Below, in pieces: positions 1 to 8,893 of a DNA stretch of 64,000 nucleotides (positions are counted from its first letter, which is position 1; every line of letters begins with the position of its first letter). The DNA is from Bordetella pseudohinzii (GTDB taxonomy: Bacteria > Pseudomonadota > Gammaproteobacteria > Burkholderiales > Burkholderiaceae_B): contig NZ_JHEP02000005.1 in assembly GCF_000657795.2 (NCBI RefSeq), positions 62,001 to 126,000 on the forward strand, given 5' to 3'. The notes beneath the pieces were generated by a model, which searched no databases, was not told the origin of the DNA, and saw only the letters and a program-made list of their open reading frames with translations. A program made the position numbers and the translations under genes.

Positions 1-242
1 CAGAGCGGTTGGCGGAGGTTGGCTGCCAGGTACTGGTGGTGGAACCGAACATCGAAGCGCTTCCTCCTCGGTTGGCAGAGAAGAACTTGACCTTGGTTTC
101 GCTGGCCCAGGCGTTGGAGACTGCTGACGTAGTGTGCCTATTGGTGAAACACCGTCCTTTTGTCGAGGCGATGCCTGACATCCGCGATCACGCAAGAGTG
201 ATCGATGTGGTCGGTCTCCTGGCCGCGGGCCCCGCCCGATGA
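1..242 (+). CDS. UDP-N-acetyl-D-mannosamine dehydrogenase-like protein, C-terminal fragment
   Basis: Only the last ~79 residues are inside the window; the gene starts further left. The open frame begins at base 3 and ends with TGA at 240-242. The visible part (VLVVEPNIEALP, then ADVVCLLVKHRPF and a final VIDVVGLL) matches the C-terminal UDP-binding domain of the UDP-glucose/UDP-ManNAc dehydrogenase family, closest in feel to WecC/WbpA-type enzymes. These oxidise a UDP-hexosamine to the uronic acid used in surface polysaccharides. The next gene starts 13 bases later, which places this enzyme in the same capsule operon. Exact sugar specificity cannot be read from this fragment. Confidence 0.72.
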   Translation, partial: ERLAEVGCQVLVVEPNIEALPPRLAEKNLTLVSLAQALETADVVCLLVKHRPFVEAMPDIRDHARVIDVVGLLAAGPAR

Positions 243-255
243 CCCGGAGGCTGTG

Positions 256-3200
256 ATGATGCAGAAGCAATCAATGGTTCGGCTTGCGGCGGCCGAGTTC
301 AGCCGCGGGAATTACTTGAAGGCACTGGACCTTTACAGGGGACTCTCGAAGTCGCTCGGCGACAAGAACTTCCACGCCAATGTGCTTTTGTGCGAACGCC
401 GTTTGCTCAGGCAGGGCCGTCGAGATTGTTCGCAGTTGCCATTGAAGTCCATCAAGATGGCATGCGTTATGGACGAGTTCACTTTTCAATGCTACGAGCC
501 TGAATGTGATCTGCTTGCCTTGTCGCCAGATATGGCTCTGGCTGAACTCGAGGCTTTTCAGCCAGACGTGCTATTTATTGAATCTGCTTGGCGGGGTAAG
601 GATGAACTGTGGCACCGGAAGGTCGGTGGACTAAGCCAAGAGCTGAGGGCCGTACTCCGGTGGAGCAAGGAGCGGCAGGTTCCGACCGTATTCTGGAACA
701 AGGAGGATCCTGTTCATTTCGAGACGTTCCTTGCCACTGCCCGCGAATTCGATTTTGTCTTTACTACTGATATCGATTGTATATCGCGATACAAGGCGGC
801 CTTGGGGCATGACCGGGTTTTTCTACTGCCCTTTGCCTGCCAGCCTAAGCTTCATAATCCTATAGAGACTTACAGTCGCAAGGATGCCTTTTGTTTTGCG
901 GGTGCTTACTATGTTCGCTATCCGGATCGCACGCGGGATTTAGAGAATTACGTCGCACATTTGCCGAGTTTCAAGCCGTTGGAAATATTTGATCGAAATT
1001 TCGGAAAGGGCGATTCGAATTACCAGTTCCCACCGGAATATCAGCCTTATATCGTTGGCACACTGCCGTTCAACGAGATCGATAAGGCTTACAAAGGCTA
1101 TCGCTATTCGATCAATCTAAACTCCATAAAACAGTCGCAGACGATGTTTGCACGTCGGGTGTTTGAGCTCCTTGGCTCGAACACCATTACCGTGAGCAAT
1201 TTCTCCCGCGGTGTACGACTGTTGTTCGGTGACCTTGTCGTGACCAGCGACAATGGCAGTGAGCTCGTAGCTCGCTTGAAACTCATGGATTGGGAGTCGG
1301 AACAAAAACAGCGACTCGCCGCTCTACGCAAGGTAATGCAGGAGCATACCTACGCACACCGTCTAGGTGTGGTAGCGCGCAAAGTACTGGGTTGGAAGCT
1401 CCGAAACGAGCCACCCGAGATAGTGGTAGTGGCCGCTGCTGCGTCCGCAGAGGAGTACATCCAGGTGGTGAGACACTTTCGGTCGCAACAATGCCAGCGC
1501 AAGCGACTGATCGTGGTGGCGCGCAATGCTTGGACTCCTGTGGATGCATTGTCAAACGATGAACTGGTCTTGGATGAAAGTGAGGCGGTTAATCTCCTAA
1601 TCAGTAGTGTCGTCGAAAGCGGGGCATGGTTGGGGCTGATGAACGCCGCAGATTATTACGGACCAAATTACTTGCAGGACATGGCCTTGGCTACGACTTA
1701 TAGCGATGCCGACGCCATAGGCAAGGCTGAATACTATCTTTGGACCGACGGTCGCGTGCATCTGGCCGGGGCGGGGCAGGCCTACGCTAAGAAAGCTCCT
1801 TTGTTGTCGCGAGCGAGTATTGTCAGCATGAGTTCCTTGTCGGATGAGTTAACCGTGGGACGTTGGCTGCAACAGATGACTAATCAATCCACGCTAACCG
1901 GACAGGCAATTGATCCGTTCAACTATTGCGTCAATGGAGACAATGCATCGAACCGTGATGCGGTGTGCGCACGGGTCAATGATGCGAAGATCGACTCAGG
2001 CCTGTCAATTGATGATTTGATTCGTGACGCCGAACAAATTCCCGCGGATGAGTATCACGAGGCGGCGTTGCCAAGATGGAGTGGCTCTAGATTGGCCCAG
2101 CTATTCGGTCCGGTCAATCATCCTGCGCTGCTGGTTTCGCTTATCGGCGGTGAGCTTTGCATAGAATCGACGCTGGCGGATGAAAAGCATGAATACGTCT
2201 ACTCTCGTGATGAGATACCGATTGCTGAGCTGGTATCCGAAGGTCGCCTCCTAACCCACCTCGACGCTTCGCCAGGTCTGGATATCCAGTACGTCTTCGT
2301 GTTCTACAAGGAAAACAAAGAGCGGCTGAGCCATGTGATTCACTCGGTAAATCGCAATCAATCGGTTGCGATTCCGGAAGGTGCTGCGTCTGCGCGCCTG
2401 GGTTGGCGTATACGGGGGGGTGGGGAGACTCGTATCAGGTGCCTGCAATGGGGGCACCGAAGTCTTGATCAGGCTTACCTGCTGGGTCGTAGCGATAAGC
2501 TGGTACTGACGAATCATTACCCCAGTTACGACAACCTCTACCGCAATGGCTTTGTCCATACTCGCGTAAAGTCCTATCTTGATCATGGAACGCAGGTGGA
2601 TGTATTTCGAATGCAGCCTGTTTCTGTCACGTCATTCCATGAATTTCAGAATGTGGACGTAACGACGGGTGACGAAAAGGCTTTGGAGAAGTTGCTGAGT
2701 ACCAAGCGATATAGGCATGTGCTGGTGCATTTTCTTACCCCTGAGATGTGGGCGGTACTGCAGCGCTTCAGCGATCTCAAGGTGACGGTATGGATTCATG
2801 GTTCCGAGATTCAGCCATGGTATCGGCGCGACTATAACTATCAGAATGATCAGGAGCGGGCGAAAGCCATGCGTGAGAGTGAGGTTCGCATGGAGTTCTG
2901 GCGCGGGTTGCTGCAACCCATGCCAGCTAATCTGAAGTTGGTTTTTGTCTCTCGCTACTTCGCGGAGGAGGTCTTCGAGGATGTGGGATTTCGTGTGCCC
3001 GAAGATAGCTACAAAATTATTCATAATCCCATTGATACGGAGTTGTTTTCGTATCAAGAAAAACACACTGATCAGCGGCGCCGCGTACTCTCCATACGCC
3101 CGTATGCCTCACGGAAGTATGCGAATGATCTCAGTGTAAAAGCTATCTTAAAACTATCCGAGAAGCCCTATTTCAACGATATAGAGTTTTGCATGATCGG

Positions 3201-3621
3201 TGACGGCAAACTCTTCGACGAGACACTTGCTCCTCTGCGAAAATTTAGAAATGTCAAGATTGAGCGTCGATTTCTCACGCACGGAGAAATTGCGGCCATT
3301 CACAAGGATTATGGTATCTGCCTCACGCCTACACGAATGGACGCGCAAGGCGTATCGCGTGACGAGGCCATGGCATCGGGACTAGTGCCGATCAGCAATG
3401 CGGTTGCCGCAATTCCCGAATTTATGGATGAGTCCTGCGGAATTTTGGCAGACAGCGAGGATGCCGAGGGCCTGGCCGCAGGAATTGAGGCAGTCTACAA
3501 AAGTCCCTCGCGATTTGCAGCGCTATCGGCTGCGGCGGCTGCCCGAGTTCGACGTCAGAGCGCAAAGCATGTTGTTGTCTGGCAAGAGCTTGCGCTATTT
3601 ACAGAAGGGATCCACGCATGA
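256..3621 (+). CDS. Large multidomain glycosyltransferase (CgeB-like + GT2-like + GT4)
   Basis: Product of 1121 residues if started at ATG 256; ATG 259 is equally possible because GGAGG at 246-250 sits 5 and 8 bases before them. Roughly residues 65-380 are a CgeB-like GT-B region (LFIESAWRG, PTVFWNKEDP, FDFVFTTD, INLNSIKQSQTMFARRVFELL). Residues ~385-590 resemble a weak GT2 fold (GLMNAADYYGPNYLQDMA). Residues ~745-1105 are a GT4 domain (VWIHGSEI, SIRPYASRKYAND, MIGDGKLFDETL, SRDEAMASGLVPI). The first domain is clearly homologous to the separate protein at 11167-12252. It probably adds two or more sugars in capsule assembly at the cytoplasmic face. Its last four bases overlap the next gene (ATGA). 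A G7 run lies at 2414-2420. Base composition is lower in GC than the right part of the window. Domain calls come from motif reading only. Confidence 0.8.
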   Translation: MMQKQSMVRLAAAEFSRGNYLKALDLYRGLSKSLGDKNFHANVLLCERRLLRQGRRDCSQLPLKSIKMACVMDEFTFQCYEPECDLLALSPDMALAELEAFQPDVLFIESAWRGKDELWHRKVGGLSQELRAVLRWSKERQVPTVFWNKEDPVHFETFLATAREFDFVFTTDIDCISRYKAALGHDRVFLLPFACQPKLHNPIETYSRKDAFCFAGAYYVRYPDRTRDLENYVAHLPSFKPLEIFDRNFGKGDSNYQFPPEYQPYIVGTLPFNEIDKAYKGYRYSINLNSIKQSQTMFARRVFELLGSNTITVSNFSRGVRLLFGDLVVTSDNGSELVARLKLMDWESEQKQRLAALRKVMQEHTYAHRLGVVARKVLGWKLRNEPPEIVVVAAAASAEEYIQVVRHFRSQQCQRKRLIVVARNAWTPVDALSNDELVLDESEAVNLLISSVVESGAWLGLMNAADYYGPNYLQDMALATTYSDADAIGKAEYYLWTDGRVHLAGAGQAYAKKAPLLSRASIVSMSSLSDELTVGRWLQQMTNQSTLTGQAIDPFNYCVNGDNASNRDAVCARVNDAKIDSGLSIDDLIRDAEQIPADEYHEAALPRWSGSRLAQLFGPVNHPALLVSLIGGELCIESTLADEKHEYVYSRDEIPIAELVSEGRLLTHLDASPGLDIQYVFVFYKENKERLSHVIHSVNRNQSVAIPEGAASARLGWRIRGGGETRIRCLQWGHRSLDQAYLLGRSDKLVLTNHYPSYDNLYRNGFVHTRVKSYLDHGTQVDVFRMQPVSVTSFHEFQNVDVTTGDEKALEKLLSTKRYRHVLVHFLTPEMWAVLQRFSDLKVTVWIHGSEIQPWYRRDYNYQNDQERAKAMRESEVRMEFWRGLLQPMPANLKLVFVSRYFAEEVFEDVGFRVPEDSYKIIHNPIDTELFSYQEKHTDQRRRVLSIRPYASRKYANDLSVKAILKLSEKPYFNDIEFCMIGDGKLFDETLAPLRKFRNVKIERRFLTHGEIAAIHKDYGICLTPTRMDAQGVSRDEAMASGLVPISNAVAAIPEFMDESCGILADSEDAEGLAAGIEAVYKSPSRFAALSAAAAARVRRQSAKHVVVWQELALFTEGIHA

Positions 3622-5135
3622 AACCGACGTCATTCTTATCATTTGATGTGGAAGCGCTTCCTGGGCGCGCCGAGAAAGATCATATGGACCGCCTGATGTG
3701 GGGCAAGCTCGACGGTGGTGAGTACGGGGTGCGTCGGATTTGCTCCATCCTGAAAGAATATGGTCTGAAAGGGAACTTCTTGATCGATTTATCCGCCTGC
3801 GCGCTGTGGGGAGACAAGCAAGTTGCGGAGGTGGGCCGATTTCTGCTTGACGAAGGCCATGAGTTGCATGCGCATTTGCATTCCGAGTGCTTGCTTCGCA
3901 TTTGGGGAATAAAAGGTGCATTCAATGGTCCTCCTGGCCTCGACCAATTAGATGCTGAAACCAACCGGAACTGCATGGAGTATGCATATTTCAAGTTTCG
4001 ACAGCTGTTTGGTGGGACTCCTGAAGTGTTTCGAGGGGGCGGCTTTACGTTTAACTCTCACACAATCGAAGTCGCCGGCAAATTAGGCTACCGTGGCATG
4101 AGCAACTTCAACAACCATAGGCATCAGGCCGTGCTGACGGTTGGCGATGATAGTGCCAATAATGAGCCATTTGTCTGGAGCAATGGCCTTACGGAGCTGC
4201 CTGTCGATTTCTCTCCAGAGCCACTTTCTTTTGATATAGAGAAGTATTTCGGATGGTTTGATCGAGTCAGGGACAGGAAGAAAATAAAGACCTTCAATCT
4301 GACTATGCATTCTTGGTCGCTCCTGAGGAGGAATGGAGATTTTTTTGACTCGTACGCTCCAGATCATGAGGCGAGATTTCGGTATATTTGCGAGCATCTG
4401 ATCGAGCATACGAACGTCTCTGGCTATTCGGAATATCTAAGTAAGTCTGTACCTCCTCCAGTCGTTATCAAACAATTCGAACGTACTGAGGTCCAGCTTC
4501 TTCCGAATCAGGCGCTTGCCACGTGCAACATTTGCAGTGCGCGCTTTCTTCCTGGTGACACCGATGTATGCCCAGGGTGCGGGAGTCGGGCAAGGCACCG
4601 CCAAGTGATGGATGTGTTGGGCAGATTGGGGGGGGAGAATCCTTTCCTTGGCCAACGAGTGTTGGCGTGTTTTGCAAACTCAGTCGAAAAGCTCGCGATC
4701 CTTGGCCAGGCGAGGGAGATTGTCAATTTCGACGTCAGGCCCTTGGACGAAGTTGATTTTCAGATGGATATTCAGAACATGGATGCCATGCCCGACAATA
4801 GTTTCGACAGCTTTATTGCATTGCATGTCCTAAATCATGTGAAAGACGATCAAGCGGCATTGAGGGAAATCTTGCGCGTGCTGCGCCCGGGCGGCAAAGC
4901 CCTGCTCACTGTTCCGTATCGCGCCGGAGAGAGAACGGTAGAGATGGCCAATATGACTGAACATTACGGTGCGGAGAACCTCGAGAAATACGGTGTTGGA
5001 AGCTACCGGAGATACGGTCTCGGGGACGTCATGGAGCGGTTTGCCAATCAGTTCGATCTCACTGTGCTGGAAGGGCGGGACACAGTCAGCGCTACGCACA
5101 TGAAGGTCTTTGTCTTGACAAAGATGATTGGGTAA
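3618..5135 (+). CDS. Polysaccharide deacetylase-like / zinc-ribbon / SAM methyltransferase fusion
   Basis: 505 residues; ATG at 3618 overlaps the preceding stop by four bases. Residues 1-~270 are a NodB/CE4-like domain. They carry an acidic D10-x-E12 in SFDVEALP, a His cluster at H84/H86/H88, an R139-GGGF segment corresponding to the RAGSFRW of the paralogues, and H231-S-W. Residues 301-325 form a small Cys4 motif (C303, C306, C318, C321). Residues ~345-505 are a class I methyltransferase of the Methyltransf_11 type (MPDNSFDSFIALHVLNHV, RVLRPGGKALLTVPY). The N-terminal domain is a diverged relative of the two deacetylases at 7940-9852. Likely role: N-deacetylation coupled to methylation of a capsule sugar. 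A G8 run at 4628-4635 lies just before the methyltransferase domain. Confidence 0.8.
   Translation: MKPTSFLSFDVEALPGRAEKDHMDRLMWGKLDGGEYGVRRICSILKEYGLKGNFLIDLSACALWGDKQVAEVGRFLLDEGHELHAHLHSECLLRIWGIKGAFNGPPGLDQLDAETNRNCMEYAYFKFRQLFGGTPEVFRGGGFTFNSHTIEVAGKLGYRGMSNFNNHRHQAVLTVGDDSANNEPFVWSNGLTELPVDFSPEPLSFDIEKYFGWFDRVRDRKKIKTFNLTMHSWSLLRRNGDFFDSYAPDHEARFRYICEHLIEHTNVSGYSEYLSKSVPPPVVIKQFERTEVQLLPNQALATCNICSARFLPGDTDVCPGCGSRARHRQVMDVLGRLGGENPFLGQRVLACFANSVEKLAILGQAREIVNFDVRPLDEVDFQMDIQNMDAMPDNSFDSFIALHVLNHVKDDQAALREILRVLRPGGKALLTVPYRAGERTVEMANMTEHYGAENLEKYGVGSYRRYGLGDVMERFANQFDLTVLEGRDTVSATHMKVFVLTKMIG
4628..4635 (+). repeat. Poly-G tract (G8) inside the deacetylase-methyltransferase gene
   Basis: Eight consecutive G within the codons for L337-G338-G339-E340. 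As sequenced the frame is intact. One extra G would move translation into a frame that ends at 4756 (4757 with the insertion), removing the methyltransferase domain but leaving the deacetylase domain and zinc ribbon. Such tracts are classic slip points, but slippage here is not shown by one sequence. Confidence 0.6.
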
Positions 5136-5138
5136 TAG

Positions 5139-7901
5139 GTGGGTGATCACCGGCGCTGGGCCGACATGCTGCGTTCGCGGCTGAAAGAGCTTTTTGACGA
5201 TATAAAGAAAAAGAGGAAAAAAGATTTGAAGATCGAAGATTTTGAGCGTTGTGCTGGGAAATATCTTGATGTTCGCTCATTAGATAAATGGCCTAGCGCT
5301 AACTACAGGTGGTCGTCGATCGATGATTTTTTGGGCTGTTCAGACATCGTCTCCGGGATTCATTCCATAGCGCTCGAGGATTCATCTATTCTGGATGTAT
5401 ATGTCGATCTGAAGGTCGATGCTCCTGTTTACGTATATTTTCATGGAAACTGTCCTCGGGCCGATGACTTCAAGTTGCCCGTGTTCAGCGGATCCAATGT
5501 CCTGGAGTCTTTGCGCGTTACTCGTGTCGTATTTAGTGACCCAGGACTGTTAATGGACTCGTCGCTAGAGCTCTCCTGGCATGCGGGCAGCAGCAGGTGC
5601 AATCTTCAGTCGGCCTATAAGGCAATTTTACGGAAGATTATAGGGTTGTTCACCGTTCCGGAGGTGGTTTTCTGGGGTGGGAGCGGAGGAGGATTTGCCG
5701 CGCTTTATTATTCGTTTTTTTTTCCGGGATCCACCGCGATGGTCTGGAACCCGCAGATCGATATCCTGAAGTACTTGGAAGAGCCGGTTGCCAAGTACCT
5801 CGATCTAGGCTTCGGGACACGGGCAGGTGATGCTAAACCTATTGCGGATCACGTCGTCCATGATGTGGCGGAGTTATATCGAAATGGTTACAGGAATCGC
5901 GTAATTTATATTCAAAATGCAGATGATTGGCATGTGCAGGATCATTTAGTTTCGTTCCTGGACGCCCTAGGTGTCGACGCTCCTTCGATAATTTCTTCCG
6001 GCCATAATGGAATGGTGGCTGAGGATATATATCTCTTCCTGGGAGATTTTTCGGTTGGCCACGAGCCTCCCAGTAATGTGGTGATTCATTGTGCGCTTAG
6101 GGAGTGCTATGCGGCTCACGGGGATCCTCGGTGTTTCGATTTCGGCCGTTTGATCGAGGGGGGCCACGGAATTGGGGGGCAGTGTCCTGCCTGGTTGCGT
6201 GAAGGGTTGATGGGGCGAAAAATCCCTTTTTTTCGAAGCGATTGGGCTCATTACGCCGCTGCGCCAGCCGTCGAAGCAGATCGTCCTTACGCGATCAAGT
6301 TCTCCACCGGCTTAACACTAGACTTTGGCGACTTCGCCAATGTTGACTGGTTGGTGGAGTTTGACCGTGATGCGACGGACAATATACATGAACTGTACTC
6401 ATTAACTCATGTCGGACGCCTGCTTTCGGCTTATGAGGAAACCCGAAGTCGCGCATATTTTTTAGCGGCCCTGGGTATACTGCGAAGTTTCTTCGACTTC
6501 ATAGAAGATCCCGACAATTTCGATCTGATGATGAGAAATAGAGGGTATTCATCTGCGGACCATTCCGTATCGGTGAGATCCAATGTTTTCATGAAATTCC
6601 TGCAGATCGTCATCGCCGAACCAACTATAGCTGGCGCCGACCAAGGCGTGGTCGATAGCGTGATAGTCAATCTATGGAATGCAGGAGACTATTTTTCGAA
6701 TCCAAAAAATATCTATCCCTCCAACCATGGCATGATGTCGTGCCTTACGTTGGCGCAAATAGCGAATCAGTTCAGAAATCAAGGCTACCTGAGTAATCAC
6801 TATCTGAGGCGGGCCCATGTGGCCATGTTGGGGTTGATCGGCGATTCGTTGGACAGGGATGGCTGGGCTAACGAAAATACGGTCGGCTATCACAGCTTTA
6901 TATGTCGACTATTGGAAAATTACATAGAATATTGCGATAAAAATAATTTACCGATGGTTGATGGTGAGCGTCTTTGTGTGTTTTTGCGGCAAGCTAAACA
7001 GGCGTTGGAGTTCGCCGTTCGCCAGGATGGGAGTATTCCACCTATCGGGGATTCGCCGCTTTATCGTTCGGAGATTCCATCTATAAATTCATCGAAGTTC
7101 TTTTCTGAAAGCGGTTTTCTGATAATTAAAGACGAGAAGATTTATCTTACATTGGTGTGCGGCTCACGCAGTAGCAACCACAAGCAGGCTGATGACTCTT
7201 CGGTAACTTTGCACTACGGTGGCGAAGATCTTATTATCGATGGCGGCTCCTATAGTTATGATTCTGCGGATATATACCGAAAACATCTAGTTTCAGCGCG
7301 CGGCCACAGTGGGTTGTTCGTTGCATCGGCTGCCGACATCGCGCCCAGAGCTTATCTGCGGCAGCGTCACGTGGCATGCATAGACGAATATGTCGAAACG
7401 AGTTCGGGGCGGTTCGCGTCTTGTCGTTACACGCTCGAGCAGGATCAATTTGAGTGCGAGCGTAGATTGTTTGTCGATTATGATGGTTGCGTGTTGCTGG
7501 CCGATCGAGCGACAGCGCAGACCCATGAATCCCTATTTTGCCAATCCTTTCTTCTGGCGCCTCAACTGAAGTTTGTTAAAAGAATTGGCAATGCATGGGT
7601 ATTTGAGGGCAGCAAGTTTGGACTGGTCGTTAGTCAGTCGGCATTCGACGACTTCAGTCTGGAGATCGGGAGAGTTGATGTTCCCTTGGCGGGATGGTGT
7701 TCCGTCGATTGGCGCAAGCTCTTGCCAACTAATCAATTGCAGTTCTTTCAACGAGGTTCGGAAGCTCGGTTTTTGACGCGCATTCGGATCTTTGACAAAA
7801 AAAGCCGAACTGACTTATCGGAATATTGCGTGCCGCCTGTAGCGGCCGACGCGCGTCAGTACTTGGGGGCTGATGGTTTTGACGTTGTCGTGCCGGGTTG
7901 A
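5139..7901 (+). CDS. Alpha/beta-hydrolase (esterase-like) + heparinase II/III fusion protein
   Basis: 920 residues from GTG 5139, three bases after the previous stop; ATG 5166 is an alternative start. Residues ~90-300 look like an alpha/beta hydrolase. A nucleophile elbow WGGSGGG puts Ser182 at the active site, QNADDWHV (~259-266) supplies an acid and SSGHNGM gives His289. Residues ~320-900 match heparinase II/III-type uronate lyases: SNHGMM (N529/H530), NENTVGYHSF (~579-586), DGSIPPIGDS, and the beta-sandwich motif NHKQADDSSVTLHYGGEDLI (681-699). No signal peptide is seen, so it is probably cytoplasmic or membrane-associated. In a capsule operon it could trim, edit or de-O-acylate the polymer or a lipid-linked intermediate. 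A T9 run (5715-5723) lies in the hydrolase part. Confidence 0.75.
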   Translation: MGDHRRWADMLRSRLKELFDDIKKKRKKDLKIEDFERCAGKYLDVRSLDKWPSANYRWSSIDDFLGCSDIVSGIHSIALEDSSILDVYVDLKVDAPVYVYFHGNCPRADDFKLPVFSGSNVLESLRVTRVVFSDPGLLMDSSLELSWHAGSSRCNLQSAYKAILRKIIGLFTVPEVVFWGGSGGGFAALYYSFFFPGSTAMVWNPQIDILKYLEEPVAKYLDLGFGTRAGDAKPIADHVVHDVAELYRNGYRNRVIYIQNADDWHVQDHLVSFLDALGVDAPSIISSGHNGMVAEDIYLFLGDFSVGHEPPSNVVIHCALRECYAAHGDPRCFDFGRLIEGGHGIGGQCPAWLREGLMGRKIPFFRSDWAHYAAAPAVEADRPYAIKFSTGLTLDFGDFANVDWLVEFDRDATDNIHELYSLTHVGRLLSAYEETRSRAYFLAALGILRSFFDFIEDPDNFDLMMRNRGYSSADHSVSVRSNVFMKFLQIVIAEPTIAGADQGVVDSVIVNLWNAGDYFSNPKNIYPSNHGMMSCLTLAQIANQFRNQGYLSNHYLRRAHVAMLGLIGDSLDRDGWANENTVGYHSFICRLLENYIEYCDKNNLPMVDGERLCVFLRQAKQALEFAVRQDGSIPPIGDSPLYRSEIPSINSSKFFSESGFLIIKDEKIYLTLVCGSRSSNHKQADDSSVTLHYGGEDLIIDGGSYSYDSADIYRKHLVSARGHSGLFVASAADIAPRAYLRQRHVACIDEYVETSSGRFASCRYTLEQDQFECERRLFVDYDGCVLLADRATAQTHESLFCQSFLLAPQLKFVKRIGNAWVFEGSKFGLVVSQSAFDDFSLEIGRVDVPLAGWCSVDWRKLLPTNQLQFFQRGSEARFLTRIRIFDKKSRTDLSEYCVPPVAADARQYLGADGFDVVVPG
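5715..5723 (+). repeat. Poly-T tract (T9) inside the hydrolase-heparinase gene
   Basis: Nine consecutive T directly after the nucleophile elbow, within the codons of ALYYSFFFPG. The frame is intact as sequenced. It is one of several long homopolymers concentrated in the capsule genes (G7 at 2414-2420, G8 at 4628-4635, T7 at 4340-4346 and 6227-6233, A7 at 7797-7803, G8 at 13533-13540). Confidence 0.5.
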
Positions 7902-7939
7902 TTTCATGGAATGGCCGCGTGCCTTTTCGCGAGAACAGC

Positions 7940-8893
7940 ATGCCAGTGCGTGACCGCTATGCGATGCTGACTGTCGATACCGAAGCATTGCCTCGGCGGG
8001 CGAGAGATGATCACGTCAACCGTTTGATATGGGGACGACATGAACTGGGTAGTGCAGGGATCCGGGAGATGTGCGACATAGGCGACGAGTTTGGCGCCAA
8101 GCATATTTTCTTTGTGGATATTTGCGGCGCCCTGACCCGTATCGACGAAGTGCGAGCGACAGTCACGTGGTTGAGCGGCAGGGAGCAGGATGTACAGCTG
8201 CATGCTCATCCTGAGGTGTTGCCCGCGGAGTTTTGGTCCGAACATGGGTTTGCCGATCGCCCTTTGTTGATGAACGAGTATACGGATGAAGGTCGTAGTC
8301 GTCTGATCCTTCGTTATTTTGGAGAAATAGTCGCCGAAGCGTCTGGAAAGAAAATACAGGCTTTCCGAGCCGGCTCGTTTCGCTGGAATGCCGGTGTATT
8401 GAGAAGTATGGCTCAGCAGGGTCTTCGTTTGTCATTCAATAATTCAATGCGGGCTTATCAAGCCGGTCGGTGTCCGCATGGCGAACAGACAAATTATCCC
8501 TATGCATGGTCGAATGGAATAATAGAAGTACCGGTTACAGAACGCTTTGTGCCGGGTGAGCCTGGGGGGAATGGCTTCTGGGCTAGTTTGACCTATCCCG
8601 AGTCGCCCTATTTCCCCTACATTAAAGAACGAGTTTCGTGGTGGAACGGAATAAGAGGATTTCCGGGGATTTCGGTGTTTCTTCTCCACTCTTGGTCCTT
8701 CTTGTATTGGGATGCGGAAGGTCATGCGGTTTATCGGGACGATGCCCGCCTCGAAGGCTATCGCAGACTGGTCGCAAGGGTCGCCAAGGACTACGACATC
8801 ATTACTACCGACGATTTTCTGGATTTGCTTGCTTGCGGAAAAATCCGTCTTAGAAAGACGGTGGATATCGAGAAGGCAGCCTACCTTAAATGA
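7940..8893 (+). CDS. Polysaccharide deacetylase-like protein (paralogue A)
   Basis: 317 residues from ATG 7940 (MPVRDRYAMLTVDTEALP). An upstream TTG at 7898 would overlap the previous gene and adds 14 residues not shared with the paralogue, so 7940 is preferred. CE4-like features are an acidic pair in TVDTEALP (D13, E15), LHAHPE (H88, H90), FRAGSFRWN, and a late LLHSWSFLYWD. It shares the signature DTEALPxRAxxDHVNRLIWG with the next gene and, more distantly, with the N-terminus of the protein at 3618. Predicted to deacetylate an N- or O-acetylated sugar of the capsule or a precursor; no signal peptide is visible, so it probably acts in the cytoplasm. Ends with ATGA overlap into paralogue B. 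Confidence 0.82.
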   Translation: MPVRDRYAMLTVDTEALPRRARDDHVNRLIWGRHELGSAGIREMCDIGDEFGAKHIFFVDICGALTRIDEVRATVTWLSGREQDVQLHAHPEVLPAEFWSEHGFADRPLLMNEYTDEGRSRLILRYFGEIVAEASGKKIQAFRAGSFRWNAGVLRSMAQQGLRLSFNNSMRAYQAGRCPHGEQTNYPYAWSNGIIEVPVTERFVPGEPGGNGFWASLTYPESPYFPYIKERVSWWNGIRGFPGISVFLLHSWSFLYWDAEGHAVYRDDARLEGYRRLVARVAKDYDIITTDDFLDLLACGKIRLRKTVDIEKAAYLK

